A DNA stretch of 64,000 bases from Streptomyces tagetis (GTDB lineage: Bacteria > Actinomycetota > Actinomycetes > Streptomycetales > Streptomycetaceae): assembly GCF_018069565.1 (NCBI RefSeq), contig NZ_JAGPNL010000009.1, forward strand, positions 62,001 to 126,000, in the 5' to 3' direction. The notes under the pieces were generated by a model. That model was not told the origin of the DNA. It did not search any database and saw only the letters and a program-made list of their open reading frames with translations. Position numbers and translations under genes: made by a program. This document shows positions 1 to 8,276 of this stretch, in pieces. Every line of letters starts with the position of its first letter. The stretch's first letter is position 1.

Positions 1-30
1 CCAACGGGCTACCGACGTATCGGAGGAAGC

Positions 31-432
31 ATGCAGGCGACCGCCACGGTGCTGGTCTACAGCGACGACTCCAACACCCGCGAACAGGTGCGGCTCGCCA
101 CCGGACGGCGGCCGGCGCCGGACGTGCCCGTGGTCGAGATCCTGGAGTGCGCCACCCCGGCCGCCGTCGTCAGGGAGCTGGACAAGGGCGGCATCGACAT
201 CTGCGTCCTGGACGGCGAGGCCGTGCCCATGGGCGGCATGGGGCTGTGCCGGCAGATCAAGGACGAGATCTTCCAGTGCCCGCCGGTGCTGCTGCTCATC
301 GCGCGGCCCCAGGACGCCTGGCTCGCCACCTGGAGCCGCGCGGAGTCCGCCGTGACCCTTCCGGTGGAACCGGTGGAGTTCGCCTCCGCCCTCGCCTCCC
401 TGCTGCGGCAGAAGCGGCTTCAGAGCGCCTAG
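31..432 (+). CDS. atypical response-regulator receiver-like protein
   Basis: A 133-residue single-domain protein with the alternating hydrophobic pattern of a CheY-like receiver. The N-terminal strand VLVYSDD ends in an acidic pair, and VLDGEA places an Asp where the phosphoacceptor normally sits. The usual Thr/Ser after strand 4 is replaced (LLLIARP), and the Lys-Pro of strand 5 is missing (LPVEP). There is no output domain. The ATG at 31 follows GGAGGAAGC, a good ribosome site. It lies next to the respiratory oxidase genes, and from memory Streptomyces relatives sit between ctaE and ctaC. Inference: a divergent receiver acting by protein contact, possibly without phosphorylation. The fold is fairly sure, the role unknown. 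Confidence 0.75.
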   Translation: MQATATVLVYSDDSNTREQVRLATGRRPAPDVPVVEILECATPAAVVRELDKGGIDICVLDGEAVPMGGMGLCRQIKDEIFQCPPVLLLIARPQDAWLATWSRAESAVTLPVEPVEFASALASLLRQKRLQSA

Positions 433-602
433 CACGCCCCTGCGGGTCCCGGGAGGCTTCCCGGGACCCGGGGTGCCCGCGCCGCCCCGCGAGGCCCTGG
501 GCGGCAACCCGGACGTTCCGCGCCTGTGCGCCGACTCGGCCGTCTCAGCCGCCTCAGCCGCCTTTGGCGCAGCCCGCCGCCGTGCCCCGGGGGCTCCCGC
601 GC

Positions 603-1874
603 TCACGCCGCGGCGGGTCGCAGCCGGGCCCCGTCCTGCGGGTCCGCGGCGCCCCGGCCGCCCGACAGGGCGCTGCCCGCGCGCCACTTGTCCCAGTCGA
701 GGTTCCAGTCCCCGAAGCCGTTGCCGAAGGGCTCCATGGTGTCGCCGTCCGAGTTGATCACCTGGACGACGTCGCCCTCCTGCACCGTGTCGAAGAACCA
801 CTCGGCGTTGGAGGTGTTCATCCCGACGCAGCCGTGGCTGACGTTGGCGGAGCCCTGGGAGCCGACGGACCAGGGCGCGGCGTGCACGTACTCGCCGCTC
901 CAGGTGACCCGGGTGGCGAAGTACACCGGCAGGTCGTACGACTCCGAGGAGCCCTCGGCGATGCCGACGGTGCTGCTGCGCATCCGTACGAAGGGCTCCT
1001 TGCCCAGCACCACCTTGACGCCGTTGCGGGTCTCGAAGCCGGGCTTGCCCGTGGTGACCGGGATCTCCCGGACCTCCTCGCCGTCCCGGTAGACGGTCAG
1101 GGTGTGCGCGGCGGCGTCGGTGACGGCGATGACGCGGTCGTCGGTGCGGAAGGTCAGGGGCTTGGCCTCGCCGCCCCACATCCGGTCGCCGATCTTGATG
1201 CCGTCCAGGGTGGAGCGGACGTCCACGGTGGCGTGGGCGGGCCAGTACTCCTTGGGGCGGTAGTGCAGCTTCTTGTCGTCCACCCAGTGCCAGGAGCCCT
1301 CCACGGCGGGCGTGGAGCGCACCTTGAGGGCGCGTTCCACCACGGCCCGCTGGGCCTTGTCCTTGACCGGCTCGCTCAGTTCGGCCGTGACGGGCTGACC
1401 GACGCCGTACGTGCCCGCCTTGGGGCCGAAGGCGACGTCCAGGGTCTTCTTGGCGGCGGGTTTGCCGGTCTCGAAGGCGAGGACCTTGCGGCCGGGCGCC
1501 CCGGAGCCGTCCTCGGTGCTGACGCGCACCGTGTAACGGGCGTTGGCGGCCAGCGGCGAGGTGCTGTGCCAGCGGGCCCCGTCGGCGGCGAGTTCGCCCG
1601 CCACGTAGCGGCCCGCGGCGTCCATCGCCGTGACGTCCGTGATGCGCCCGCCGGCGGCCTCGGCGACGACCTCCAGGGGCGTGTCCGGGTCGGCCTTCTT
1701 CCCGGCGTCCTTGGGGCCGTTGAACGAGATCTGGCCGGCCGCGTCGTAGGGGCCGGCCGACAGCGGGCTGCCGTCGCGCTCGCACGCGGCCACGCTCGCG
1801 CCGAGGGCGATCACCAGCAGGGTGCAGCCGAGGGCGGTACGCCCCGGCGCGGGGAAGTGAACCGTCTTGCTCAT
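603..1874 (-). CDS. L,D-transpeptidase lipoprotein with Ig-like N-terminal domains
   Basis: A predicted lipoprotein of 423 residues. A basic start and a hydrophobic stretch end in the lipobox VAAC, with Cys31 as the lipidated residue. About 200 residues of Ig-like beta sandwich follow, as in mycobacterial LdtMt2-type enzymes. The YkuD catalytic domain is C-terminal, with His followed by SHGCVGM; the nucleophile is near Cys347. The family forms 3-3 peptidoglycan cross-links at the outer face of the membrane, which are abundant in actinomycetes. The ATG start at 1874 gives the signal peptide directly. It follows the cta operon on the same strand, but a strong hairpin separates them, so it is probably transcribed on its own. 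Confidence 0.9.
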   Translation of the reverse strand: MSKTVHFPAPGRTALGCTLLVIALGASVAACERDGSPLSAGPYDAAGQISFNGPKDAGKKADPDTPLEVVAEAAGGRITDVTAMDAAGRYVAGELAADGARWHSTSPLAANARYTVRVSTEDGSGAPGRKVLAFETGKPAAKKTLDVAFGPKAGTYGVGQPVTAELSEPVKDKAQRAVVERALKVRSTPAVEGSWHWVDDKKLHYRPKEYWPAHATVDVRSTLDGIKIGDRMWGGEAKPLTFRTDDRVIAVTDAAAHTLTVYRDGEEVREIPVTTGKPGFETRNGVKVVLGKEPFVRMRSSTVGIAEGSSESYDLPVYFATRVTWSGEYVHAAPWSVGSQGSANVSHGCVGMNTSNAEWFFDTVQEGDVVQVINSDGDTMEPFGNGFGDWNLDWDKWRAGSALSGGRGAADPQDGARLRPAAA

Positions 1875-1951
1875 GTCCTCACGCTAGGGAGGGACGTCAG
1901 CGGCGGCACCGCGAGATGACCCGTGCGAGTGAGTGCGGGGTACGGGAACGA

Positions 1952-1994
1952 GAAGGGGCTCGGACGCTCCTGTTCGGAGTGTCCGGGCCCCTTC
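1952..1994 (-). terminator. terminator of the ctaC-ctaD-ctaF operon
   Basis: A 19-nt inverted repeat (1952-1970 against 1976-1994, loop TGTTC) with only two non-Watson-Crick positions lies 22 bp past the ctaF stop. It has no clear U tract, as is usual in Streptomyces. It separates the oxidase operon from the L,D-transpeptidase gene. Confidence 0.7.
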
Positions 1995-2016
1995 GTGCCG
2001 GGCGGGTGCCGGGTGC

Positions 2017-2415
2017 CTACTGGGTGCGGTTCTCGCCCCGGTAGTACTCGAAGACCCAGCCCCAGATGCTGATCATGATGATCGGGATCGAGAAGTACAT
2101 GATCCACCAGCCGACGGCGATGCCCAGGAAGCCGAGCGCCGTACCGGCCGCGAGGCCCAGCGGCTGCCAACTGTGCGGGCTGAAGAAGCCGAGTTCGCCG
2201 GCGTCGTCGGCCACGTCCGCGTCCGTGTCGTCCTGGGCGCCGACGTCGACCCGCCTGGCCGTGAAGGCGAGGTAGAAGCCGACCATCAGGCACAGGCCGA
2301 AGGCCAGGAAGAGGATGGTGGCGCCGACCGGCTCCTTCGACCACGCGCCGTAGGCGATCGCCACGACGAGGTTGAAGGCGCTCAGCCAGAGGAACATCTT
2401 GCCCTGGATCTTCAC
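2017..2415 (-). CDS. ctaF: cytochrome c oxidase subunit IV (actinobacterial type)
   Basis: A 132-residue membrane protein with about four hydrophobic segments (near residues 7-25, 31-50, 82-97 and 101-120) separated by a short Asp-rich loop. It matches the actinobacterial subunit IV of the aa3 oxidase, which joins the QcrABC-aa3 supercomplex and has no metal centre. The GTG start lies inside the ctaD stop (GTGA overlap at 2412-2415), so translation is probably coupled. The last gene of the operon ends just before a strong hairpin. Confidence 0.93.
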   Translation of the reverse strand: MKIQGKMFLWLSAFNLVVAIAYGAWSKEPVGATILFLAFGLCLMVGFYLAFTARRVDVGAQDDTDADVADDAGELGFFSPHSWQPLGLAAGTALGFLGIAVGWWIMYFSIPIIMISIWGWVFEYYRGENRTQ

Positions 2416-4148
2416 TTGCCCGCCTCCTTGCCGCCTGCGAGGGCCTTGTCACCGTGACCGGTGTTCTCGAGCTGGTCCAGGGCGGCGATCTCCGGGTGGT
2501 GCAGGTCGAACGCCGGGGATTCGCTGCGGATGCGCGGCAGCGTGAGGAAGTTGTGCCGCGGCGGCGGGCAGGAGGTCGCCCACTCCAGCGAACGGCCGTA
2601 GCCCCACGGGTCGTCCACCTCGACGGGCTTGCCGTACTTGGCCGTCTTCCAGATGTTGTAGAAGAACGGCAGGATCGACAGGCCCAGCAGGAACGAGGCG
2701 ATGGTGGAGACGGTGTTCAGGAAGGTGAAGCCGTCGGCCGCCAGGTAGTCCGCGTACCGGCGCGGCATGCCCTCGGCGCCCAGCCAGTGCTGGACCAGGA
2801 AGGTGCCGTGGAAGCCGACGAACAGGGTCCAGAACGTGATCTTGCCCAGGCGCTCGTCGAGCATCTTGCCGGTGAACTTCGGCCACCAGAAGTGGAAGCC
2901 GGCGAACATGGCGAACACCACGGTGCCGAAGACGACGTAGTGGAAGTGGGCCACCACGAAGTACGAGTCGGAGACGTGGAAGTCGAGCGGCGGCGAGGCC
3001 AGGATGACACCGGTCAGACCACCGAAGAGGAAGGTGACCAGGAAGCCGGCCGACCACAGCATCGGCGTCTCGAAGGACAGGGAGCCCTTCCACATGGTGC
3101 CGACCCAGTTGAAGAACTTCACTCCGGTCGGGACCGCGATCAGGAAGGTCATGAAGGCGAAGAACGGGAGCAGCACGCCGCCCGTCACGTACATGTGGTG
3201 GGCCCACACCGTGATGGACAGACCCGCGATCGCGATCGTCGCGCCGACCAGGCCCATGTAGCCGAAGATCGGCTTCCGGGAGAAGACCGGGACGATCTCA
3301 CTGACGATGCCGAAGAACGGCAGCGCGATGATGTACACCTCGGGATGGCCGAAGAACCAGAACAGGTGCTGCCACAACAGGGCCCCGCCGTTGGCGGAGT
3401 CGAAGATGTGGGCACCGAACTTGCGGTCCACCTCCAGCGCGAGCAGCGCGGCGGCCAGCACCGGGAAGGCCAGCAGGACCAGCAGACCGGTCAGCAGGAC
3501 GTTCCAGGTGAAGATCGGCATGCGGAACATCGTCATGCCGGGGGCGCGCATGCAGATGATCGTGGTGATGAAGTTGACCGAGCCGAGGATGGTGCCGAAG
3601 CCGGAGAAGGCGAGACCCATGATCCACAGGTCGGCGCCGAGGCCCGGCGAGTGCACGGTGTCGGTCAGCGGCGAGTACGCGAACCAGCCGAAGTCGGCCG
3701 CGCCCTGCGGGGTGAGGAAGCCGCCCAGCGCGATCAGCGAGCCGAACAGGTAGAGCCAGTAGGCGAACATGTTCAGCCGCGGGAACGCGACGTCGGGGGC
3801 GCCGATCTGGAGCGGCATGATCCAGTTGGCGAAACCGGCGAACAGCGGTGTGGCGAACATCAGCAGCATCACCGTGCCGTGCATGGTGAACGCCTGGTTG
3901 AACTGCTCGTTCGACATGATCTGCGTGCCCGGACGGGCCAGCTCGGCGCGCATCACGAGCGCCATCACGCCGCCGATGACGAAGAAGGCGAACGACGTCG
4001 CGAGGTACAGCGTGCCGATCGTCTTGTGGTCGGTGGTCGTCAGCCACTTGACCACGACGTTGCCAGGCTGCTTGCGCCGTACCGGCAGCTCGTTCTCGTA
4101 CGAGTCCACAGCCGCCGCGGCACCCTGGGGTTCATTGAGGATGCTCAC
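2412..4148 (-). CDS. ctaD: cytochrome c oxidase subunit I (aa3 type)
   Basis: The catalytic subunit, 578 residues and about twelve membrane helices. It carries the haem a and haem a3-CuB centre that reduces oxygen to water and pumps protons. The ligand motifs are clear: FTMHGTVML (haem a His), WFFGHPEVYI (CuB His and the cross-linked Tyr), VWAHHMYVTG (CuB His pair) and VAHFHYVVFG (haem a3 and haem a His). Length and motifs are normal for the family. The GTG start overlaps the ctaC stop by GTGA, and the stop overlaps ctaF in the same way, so the three subunits are translationally linked. Confidence 0.98.
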   Translation of the reverse strand: MSILNEPQGAAAAVDSYENELPVRRKQPGNVVVKWLTTTDHKTIGTLYLATSFAFFVIGGVMALVMRAELARPGTQIMSNEQFNQAFTMHGTVMLLMFATPLFAGFANWIMPLQIGAPDVAFPRLNMFAYWLYLFGSLIALGGFLTPQGAADFGWFAYSPLTDTVHSPGLGADLWIMGLAFSGFGTILGSVNFITTIICMRAPGMTMFRMPIFTWNVLLTGLLVLLAFPVLAAALLALEVDRKFGAHIFDSANGGALLWQHLFWFFGHPEVYIIALPFFGIVSEIVPVFSRKPIFGYMGLVGATIAIAGLSITVWAHHMYVTGGVLLPFFAFMTFLIAVPTGVKFFNWVGTMWKGSLSFETPMLWSAGFLVTFLFGGLTGVILASPPLDFHVSDSYFVVAHFHYVVFGTVVFAMFAGFHFWWPKFTGKMLDERLGKITFWTLFVGFHGTFLVQHWLGAEGMPRRYADYLAADGFTFLNTVSTIASFLLGLSILPFFYNIWKTAKYGKPVEVDDPWGYGRSLEWATSCPPPRHNFLTLPRIRSESPAFDLHHPEIAALDQLENTGHGDKALAGGKEAGK

Positions 4149-5104
4149 AGGTTGTTCGTCTCCCGGTTCTTCTCGTGGCTCGTCTGCGCGATGCCGGCGG
4201 GAACGTAACCGGTCTGCCCCTTCTTCGCGAGGTCCTTGAGGTGCTGCTCGTAGCGCTCAGGGGAGACGACCTTCACGTTGAACAGCATCCGGGAGTGGTC
4301 CACGCCGCAGAGCTCGGCGCACTTGCCCAGGAAGGTGCCCTCCTTGTTGGGGGTCACCTCGAAGGCGTTGGTGTGGCCCGGGATGACGTCCTGCTTCATG
4401 AGGAACGGCACCACCCAGAACGAGTGGATGACGTCACGCGAGGTCAGGACGAAGCGGACCCTCTTGCCCTCGGGGAGCCAGAGAGTCGGGCCCGGGTTGT
4501 TGGTCTGCGGGTTCCGCGTACCAGGGATACCGCAGTCGTAGGCACCGCCGGCGTTCGCGGGGAAGTCCGCCTTGAACCGGTCGGGGATGCCGGCCAGTTC
4601 CTTGGAGGTCTTCGCGTCGCCGGTGGAGCCCTCGACGTTCTCGACGTAGTTGAAGCACCAGCTCCACTGGAAGCCGACCACGTTGACGGTGACGTCGGGC
4701 TGCTTCTTCAGGCTCATGAGCTCGGATTCGTCACGGGCGGTGAAGTAGAACAGCACCGAGACGATGACGAGCGGAACCATGGTGTACAGCGCCTCGATGG
4801 GCAGGTTGTACCTGGTCTGCGGTGGAACCTCGACCTTGCTGCGGCTGCGCCGGTGGAAGAAAGCACTCCACAGGATCAGGCCCCACACCAGCACGCCGAC
4901 GGCGAGCGCGGCAGCCCAGGACCCCTGCCACAGGGAGAGGATACGAGGGGCCTCTTCCGTGGTCGGGGTGGGCATGCCAAGGCGGGGGAAGTCCTTGTAT
5001 GTGCAACCGGTGGCGGTCGCCAGGACCAGGCCCGCGGTCATTGCCTGCAGCAGCTTCCGCCGCATCGGGCGCCGCGGCGAGCGGTCGGAGCCGTTGGGAC
5101 TCAC
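4145..5104 (-). CDS. ctaC: cytochrome c oxidase subunit II (CuA subunit)
   Basis: Subunit II takes electrons from cytochrome c, in actinobacteria from the dihaem QcrC within the supercomplex, through its CuA centre. The protein has 319 residues from the GTG at 5104, which follows GGGAAGGC. The reading frame is open about 49 codons further upstream, but that stretch is Arg/Pro-rich and lacks a signal. A lipoprotein-like signal ends at ATGC, two membrane segments follow (SWAAALAVGVLVWGLILW and the one starting IEALYTMVPL), then the cupredoxin domain with CuA ligands in CAELCGVDHSRM. It is the first gene of the operon. Confidence 0.96.
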   Translation of the reverse strand: MSPNGSDRSPRRPMRRKLLQAMTAGLVLATATGCTYKDFPRLGMPTPTTEEAPRILSLWQGSWAAALAVGVLVWGLILWSAFFHRRSRSKVEVPPQTRYNLPIEALYTMVPLVIVSVLFYFTARDESELMSLKKQPDVTVNVVGFQWSWCFNYVENVEGSTGDAKTSKELAGIPDRFKADFPANAGGAYDCGIPGTRNPQTNNPGPTLWLPEGKRVRFVLTSRDVIHSFWVVPFLMKQDVIPGHTNAFEVTPNKEGTFLGKCAELCGVDHSRMLFNVKVVSPERYEQHLKDLAKKGQTGYVPAGIAQTSHEKNRETNNL

Positions 5105-5470
5105 GTAGCGCCTTCCCGAGAGTCTCGCCCGCGCTGGTTGGCTGCGGCCTTCTCGCTGGTCGGTCGCCGCCCTGCGTCGGGCAGGGGTTTGATGTTTATG
5201 CGGACCAAACCCTACTGGACGCCTTCCGGCGGGTCGCGGGGAGGGTGCCATACGCGCGGCGGGTCACCCCGAAGGGGTGGGACGGCCGGGGGCGGCACCG
5301 TGGGTGACGGGGTGTCGGCACCCGCGCGGCACGGGCGGCCCGCCGCCTTCCGGGTGAACCGGAACCGCTCCTCCGGGCGCCCGCCAGGAGCCTGCCGGGG
5401 ACCCGCCGCGGGCCCGCGGGGGCCCGCCGAGGCCCGTCGCCGCCGGCCTGGGGCGTCGTAGCGTGGGGGC
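5105..5470. promoter_or_regulatory. divergent intergenic region with inverted repeat upstream of ctaC
   Basis: 366 bp between the divergent ctaC and cysteine desulfurase genes; no coding sequence seen. It holds a perfect 7-bp inverted repeat, GGGTTTG (5185-5191) and CAAACCC (5206-5212), in a locally AT-rich patch about 80 bp upstream of the ctaC start, a plausible promoter/operator. The remainder (5250-5460) is GC-rich and featureless. Confidence 0.45.
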
Positions 5471-6853
5471 GTGTCCTACTTCGATGCCGCCTCCGCCGCC
5501 CCCCTCCACCCCGTCGCCCGCCAGGCGCTCCACGCCTCCCTGGACGAGGGGTGGGCCGATCCCGCGCGGCTGTACCGGGAGGGCCGGCGGGCCCGGATGC
5601 TGCTGGACGCGGCCCGCGAGGCCGCCGCGGAGGCGGTGGGGTGCCGCCCGGACGAGCTGGTGTTCACGCCCTCGGGCACGCGCGCGGTGCACCTGGGCGT
5701 CGCGGGCGCGCTGGCCGGGCGCCGACGCACCGGCGACCACCTGATCGTGTCAGCCGTCGAACACTCGTCCGTCCTGCACGCGGCCGAGGCGCACGAGGCC
5801 GCCGGCGGCACGGTGACCCGGCTCGCCGTGGACCGCACCGCCGCGGTGGACCCGGCGGCGTACGCGGACGCCCTGCGCCCCGGCACCGCCCTGGCGTGCC
5901 TCCAGTCCGCCAACCACGAGGTGGGCACCGAGCAGCCGGTGGCCGAGGTGGCCGAGGCGTGCCGGGCGGCGGGCGTGCCCCTGCTGGTGGACGCGGCCCA
6001 GTCGCTGGGGTGGGGCGCGGTGCCGGGCGCCTGGTCACTGCTGGCGGCCAGCGCCCACAAGTGGGGCGGCCCCTCCGGGGTCGGGCTGCTGGTGGTGCGC
6101 AAGGGCGCGCGGTTCGCGCCCCAGGGGCCCGGCGACGAACGGGAGTCGGGGCGGTCGGCCGGTTTCGAGAACATCCCGGCGATCGTGGCCGCCGCCGCGT
6201 CGCTGCGGGCGGTGCGGGCGGAGGCGGAGCGGGAGGCGGCCCGGCTGCGGGAGCTGACCGGGCGCATCCGGGACCGGGTCCCCGCGCTCGTGCCGGACGT
6301 GGAGGTGGTCGGCGATCCGGAGCGGCGGCTGCCCGGCGTCGTGACCTTCTCCTGTCTCTATGTCGACGGGGAGACCCTGCTGCACGAGCTGGACCGGGCC
6401 GGCTTCTCGGTCTCCTCCGGCTCGTCCTGCACCAGCAGCACCCTGACGCCGAGCCATGTGCTGCGCGCGATGGGCGTGCTCAGCGAGGGCAACGTCCGCG
6501 TCTCGCTGCCCCCGGGCACCCCCGCCGAGGACGTCGAACGGTTCCTGGAGGTGCTGCCGGGCACGGTGGCCGGGGTGCGGGCCAGGCTGGGGGCGCCGGA
6601 CACCCGGGCCGGGGCGCCGGGGGCGGGGGCGGACCGGGTCGTGGACGCGCTCGGCCGGCGCTGCCCCGTACCGGTGATCGAGCTGGCCAAGGTCTTCGGC
6701 GAGGTGCCCCTCGGCGGCACGGTGCGGGTCCTCTCCGACGACGAGGCGGCCCGGCTGGACATCCCGGCCTGGTGCGAGATGCGCGGCCAGGAGTACGTGG
6801 GCGAGGAGCCGGCGGACCGGGGCGCGGCCTACGTGGTCCGCCGGGTCTCCTGA
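5471..6853 (+). CDS. cysteine desulfurase fused to a C-terminal TusA sulfur carrier domain
   Basis: A 460-residue two-domain protein. Residues 1 to about 370 are a class V PLP aminotransferase fold: the catalytic Lys is in SAHKWGGPSG and the sulfur-accepting Cys in SSGSSCTSS. After a Gly/Ala linker the last 75 residues form a TusA domain, with the Cys-Pro motif in ALGRRCPVPVIELAKV. The desulfurase takes sulfur from L-cysteine to form a persulfide, and the fused carrier should receive it for thiolation (tRNA, cofactor) or Fe-S assembly. Start GTG at 5471. It is transcribed away from ctaC, and erpA lies 3 kb downstream. The acceptor pathway cannot be told from the sequence. Confidence 0.92.
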   Translation: MSYFDAASAAPLHPVARQALHASLDEGWADPARLYREGRRARMLLDAAREAAAEAVGCRPDELVFTPSGTRAVHLGVAGALAGRRRTGDHLIVSAVEHSSVLHAAEAHEAAGGTVTRLAVDRTAAVDPAAYADALRPGTALACLQSANHEVGTEQPVAEVAEACRAAGVPLLVDAAQSLGWGAVPGAWSLLAASAHKWGGPSGVGLLVVRKGARFAPQGPGDERESGRSAGFENIPAIVAAAASLRAVRAEAEREAARLRELTGRIRDRVPALVPDVEVVGDPERRLPGVVTFSCLYVDGETLLHELDRAGFSVSSGSSCTSSTLTPSHVLRAMGVLSEGNVRVSLPPGTPAEDVERFLEVLPGTVAGVRARLGAPDTRAGAPGAGADRVVDALGRRCPVPVIELAKVFGEVPLGGTVRVLSDDEAARLDIPAWCEMRGQEYVGEEPADRGAAYVVRRVS

Positions 6854-6860
6854 CCCGTGC

Positions 6861-7835
6861 TCAGCCGAGGTGGGCGCGGACCTCGCCGGCGGCCTCGTCG
6901 CCGTACGCCTTGGTGAAGCGCTCCATGAAGTGGGCGCGGCGGAGCTGGTACTCCTGGGTGCCGACGGTCTCGATGACGAGGGTGGCCAGCATGCAGCCGA
7001 CCTGGGCGGCGCGCTCCAGGCCGACGCCCCAGGCGAGGCCGGAGAGGAAGCCGGCCCGGAAGGCGTCGCCGACGCCGGTCGGGTCGGCCTTGCGCTCCTC
7101 CTCGGGGCAGCCGACCTCGATGGGCGGCTCGCCGGCCCGCTCGATGCGCACGCCGCGGGCGCCGAGGGTGGTGACGCGGTGGCCGACGCGGCCGAGGATC
7201 TCCTCATCGCTCCAGCCGGTCTTGGTCTCGATGAGCCCCTTCTCGTACTCGTTGGAGAAGAGGTAGGTCGCCCCGTCCAGCAGTATCCGGATCTCGTCGC
7301 CGTTCATCCGGGCGATCTGCTGGGAGAAGTCGGCGGCGAAGGGGATGGAGCGCGAGCGGCACTCCTCGGTGTGCCGGAGCATCGCCTCCGGGTCGTCGGC
7401 GCCGATGGAGACCAGGTCGAGGCCGCCGATCCGGTCGGCGACGGTCTTCAGCTCGATCAGGCGGGCCTCGCTCATCGCGCCCGTGTAGAAGGAGCCGATC
7501 TGGTTGTGGTCGGCGTCGGTGGTGCAGACGAAGCGGGCGGTGTGCAGGGTCTCGGAGATGCGCACCGAGCCGGTGTCCACGCCGTGCCGGTCGAGCCAGG
7601 CGCGGTACTCGGCGAAGTCCGAACCCGCGGCGCCGACCAGGACCGGGCGGGTGCCGAGCTGCCCCATGCCGAAGGCGATGTTGGCGCCGACGCCGCCGCG
7701 GCGCACGTCGAGCTGGTCGACCAGGAAGGAGAGCGAGACCGTGTGCAGCCGGTCCGCGACGAGCTGGTCGGAGAAGCGGCCGGGGAAGGTCATGAGGTGG
7801 TCGGTGGCGATGGAGCCGGTGACTGCGATGCGCAC
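6861..7835 (-). CDS. PfkB-family sugar/nucleoside kinase
   Basis: A 324-residue ribokinase-fold kinase. The GTG at 7835 preceded by AGGAGA gives the start MRIAVTGSIATDHLM; the frame is open far upstream but that part is a shadow of the opposite gene. Family signatures are GGVGANIAFGMGQLG near the N-terminus and the C-terminal anion-hole and base motif DPTGVGDAFRAGFL, whose Asp is the catalytic base. From memory, actinobacterial orthologues are labelled adenosine kinase or carbohydrate kinase. The substrate cannot be fixed from sequence; adenosine, ribose and related sugars are possible. It converges on the desulfurase gene with a 7-bp gap. Confidence 0.9.
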   Translation of the reverse strand: MRIAVTGSIATDHLMTFPGRFSDQLVADRLHTVSLSFLVDQLDVRRGGVGANIAFGMGQLGTRPVLVGAAGSDFAEYRAWLDRHGVDTGSVRISETLHTARFVCTTDADHNQIGSFYTGAMSEARLIELKTVADRIGGLDLVSIGADDPEAMLRHTEECRSRSIPFAADFSQQIARMNGDEIRILLDGATYLFSNEYEKGLIETKTGWSDEEILGRVGHRVTTLGARGVRIERAGEPPIEVGCPEEERKADPTGVGDAFRAGFLSGLAWGVGLERAAQVGCMLATLVIETVGTQEYQLRRAHFMERFTKAYGDEAAGEVRAHLG

Positions 7836-7973
7836 GGCGTGACTCTCTCCTGAGGGGGAGGCGGGTGAAGGCTCCACGCTACCCGTCACCCCCCGGCGCC
7901 GGACGGGCGCGGCGGCGAAACTACCCGAGGGTAGAACTTCCTGCGCCACCCGGAACCGGCCTACGGTGCCCCT

Positions 7974-8183
7974 ATGACGAACATCGAGGCCGCCGCCCCC
8001 GCCCCCGCCGACCTGGAGGGCGATCTGGCCGTCCTGCGCGGCGACTGCGCCCGCATGGCCGAGCGCTGGTCGGCCCCGGCGGACGGCGGCGCCGCGCCGG
8101 TCCCGCTCTCGCTCCTGCACGGCGTGCGCGTGCCGGGGACGTCGGCCCGGCTGCTGGACGCGATGTCGGAGTACGGCGACTGA
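7974..8183 (+). CDS. small hypothetical protein
   Basis: A 69-residue acidic, Ala-rich protein of unknown function. It has no signal peptide, membrane segment or Cys. The central part (GDLAVLRGDCARMAERWS) looks helical, and the end ARLLDAMSEYGD is the kind of tail conserved in small Streptomyces proteins. ATG start at 7974, without a strong ribosome site. Codon use matches the neighbours. It sits between the divergent kinase gene and the large anchored-protein gene. It could be a false call, but the composition fits a coding region. Confidence 0.5.
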   Translation: MTNIEAAAPAPADLEGDLAVLRGDCARMAERWSAPADGGAAPVPLSLLHGVRVPGTSARLLDAMSEYGD

Positions 8184-8276
8184 CGCCGTCCGGGTGACGC
8201 GCGCCGTCACCGGGAACCGGACGCCCGTCCACCGCGTCTCACCGCCGTCCCCCGACACGGCCGAAGGAGCGATGCG

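Noticed and set aside
2454..4208. Long plus-strand ORF opposite ctaD (584 codons) and similar ones opposite RND, cobT and aceE genes.
   Set aside because: They are mirror images of real genes; strong GC3 bias removes stop codons in the antisense third-position frame. Composition is Arg/Gly/Asp-rich with no domain, signal or ribosome site.
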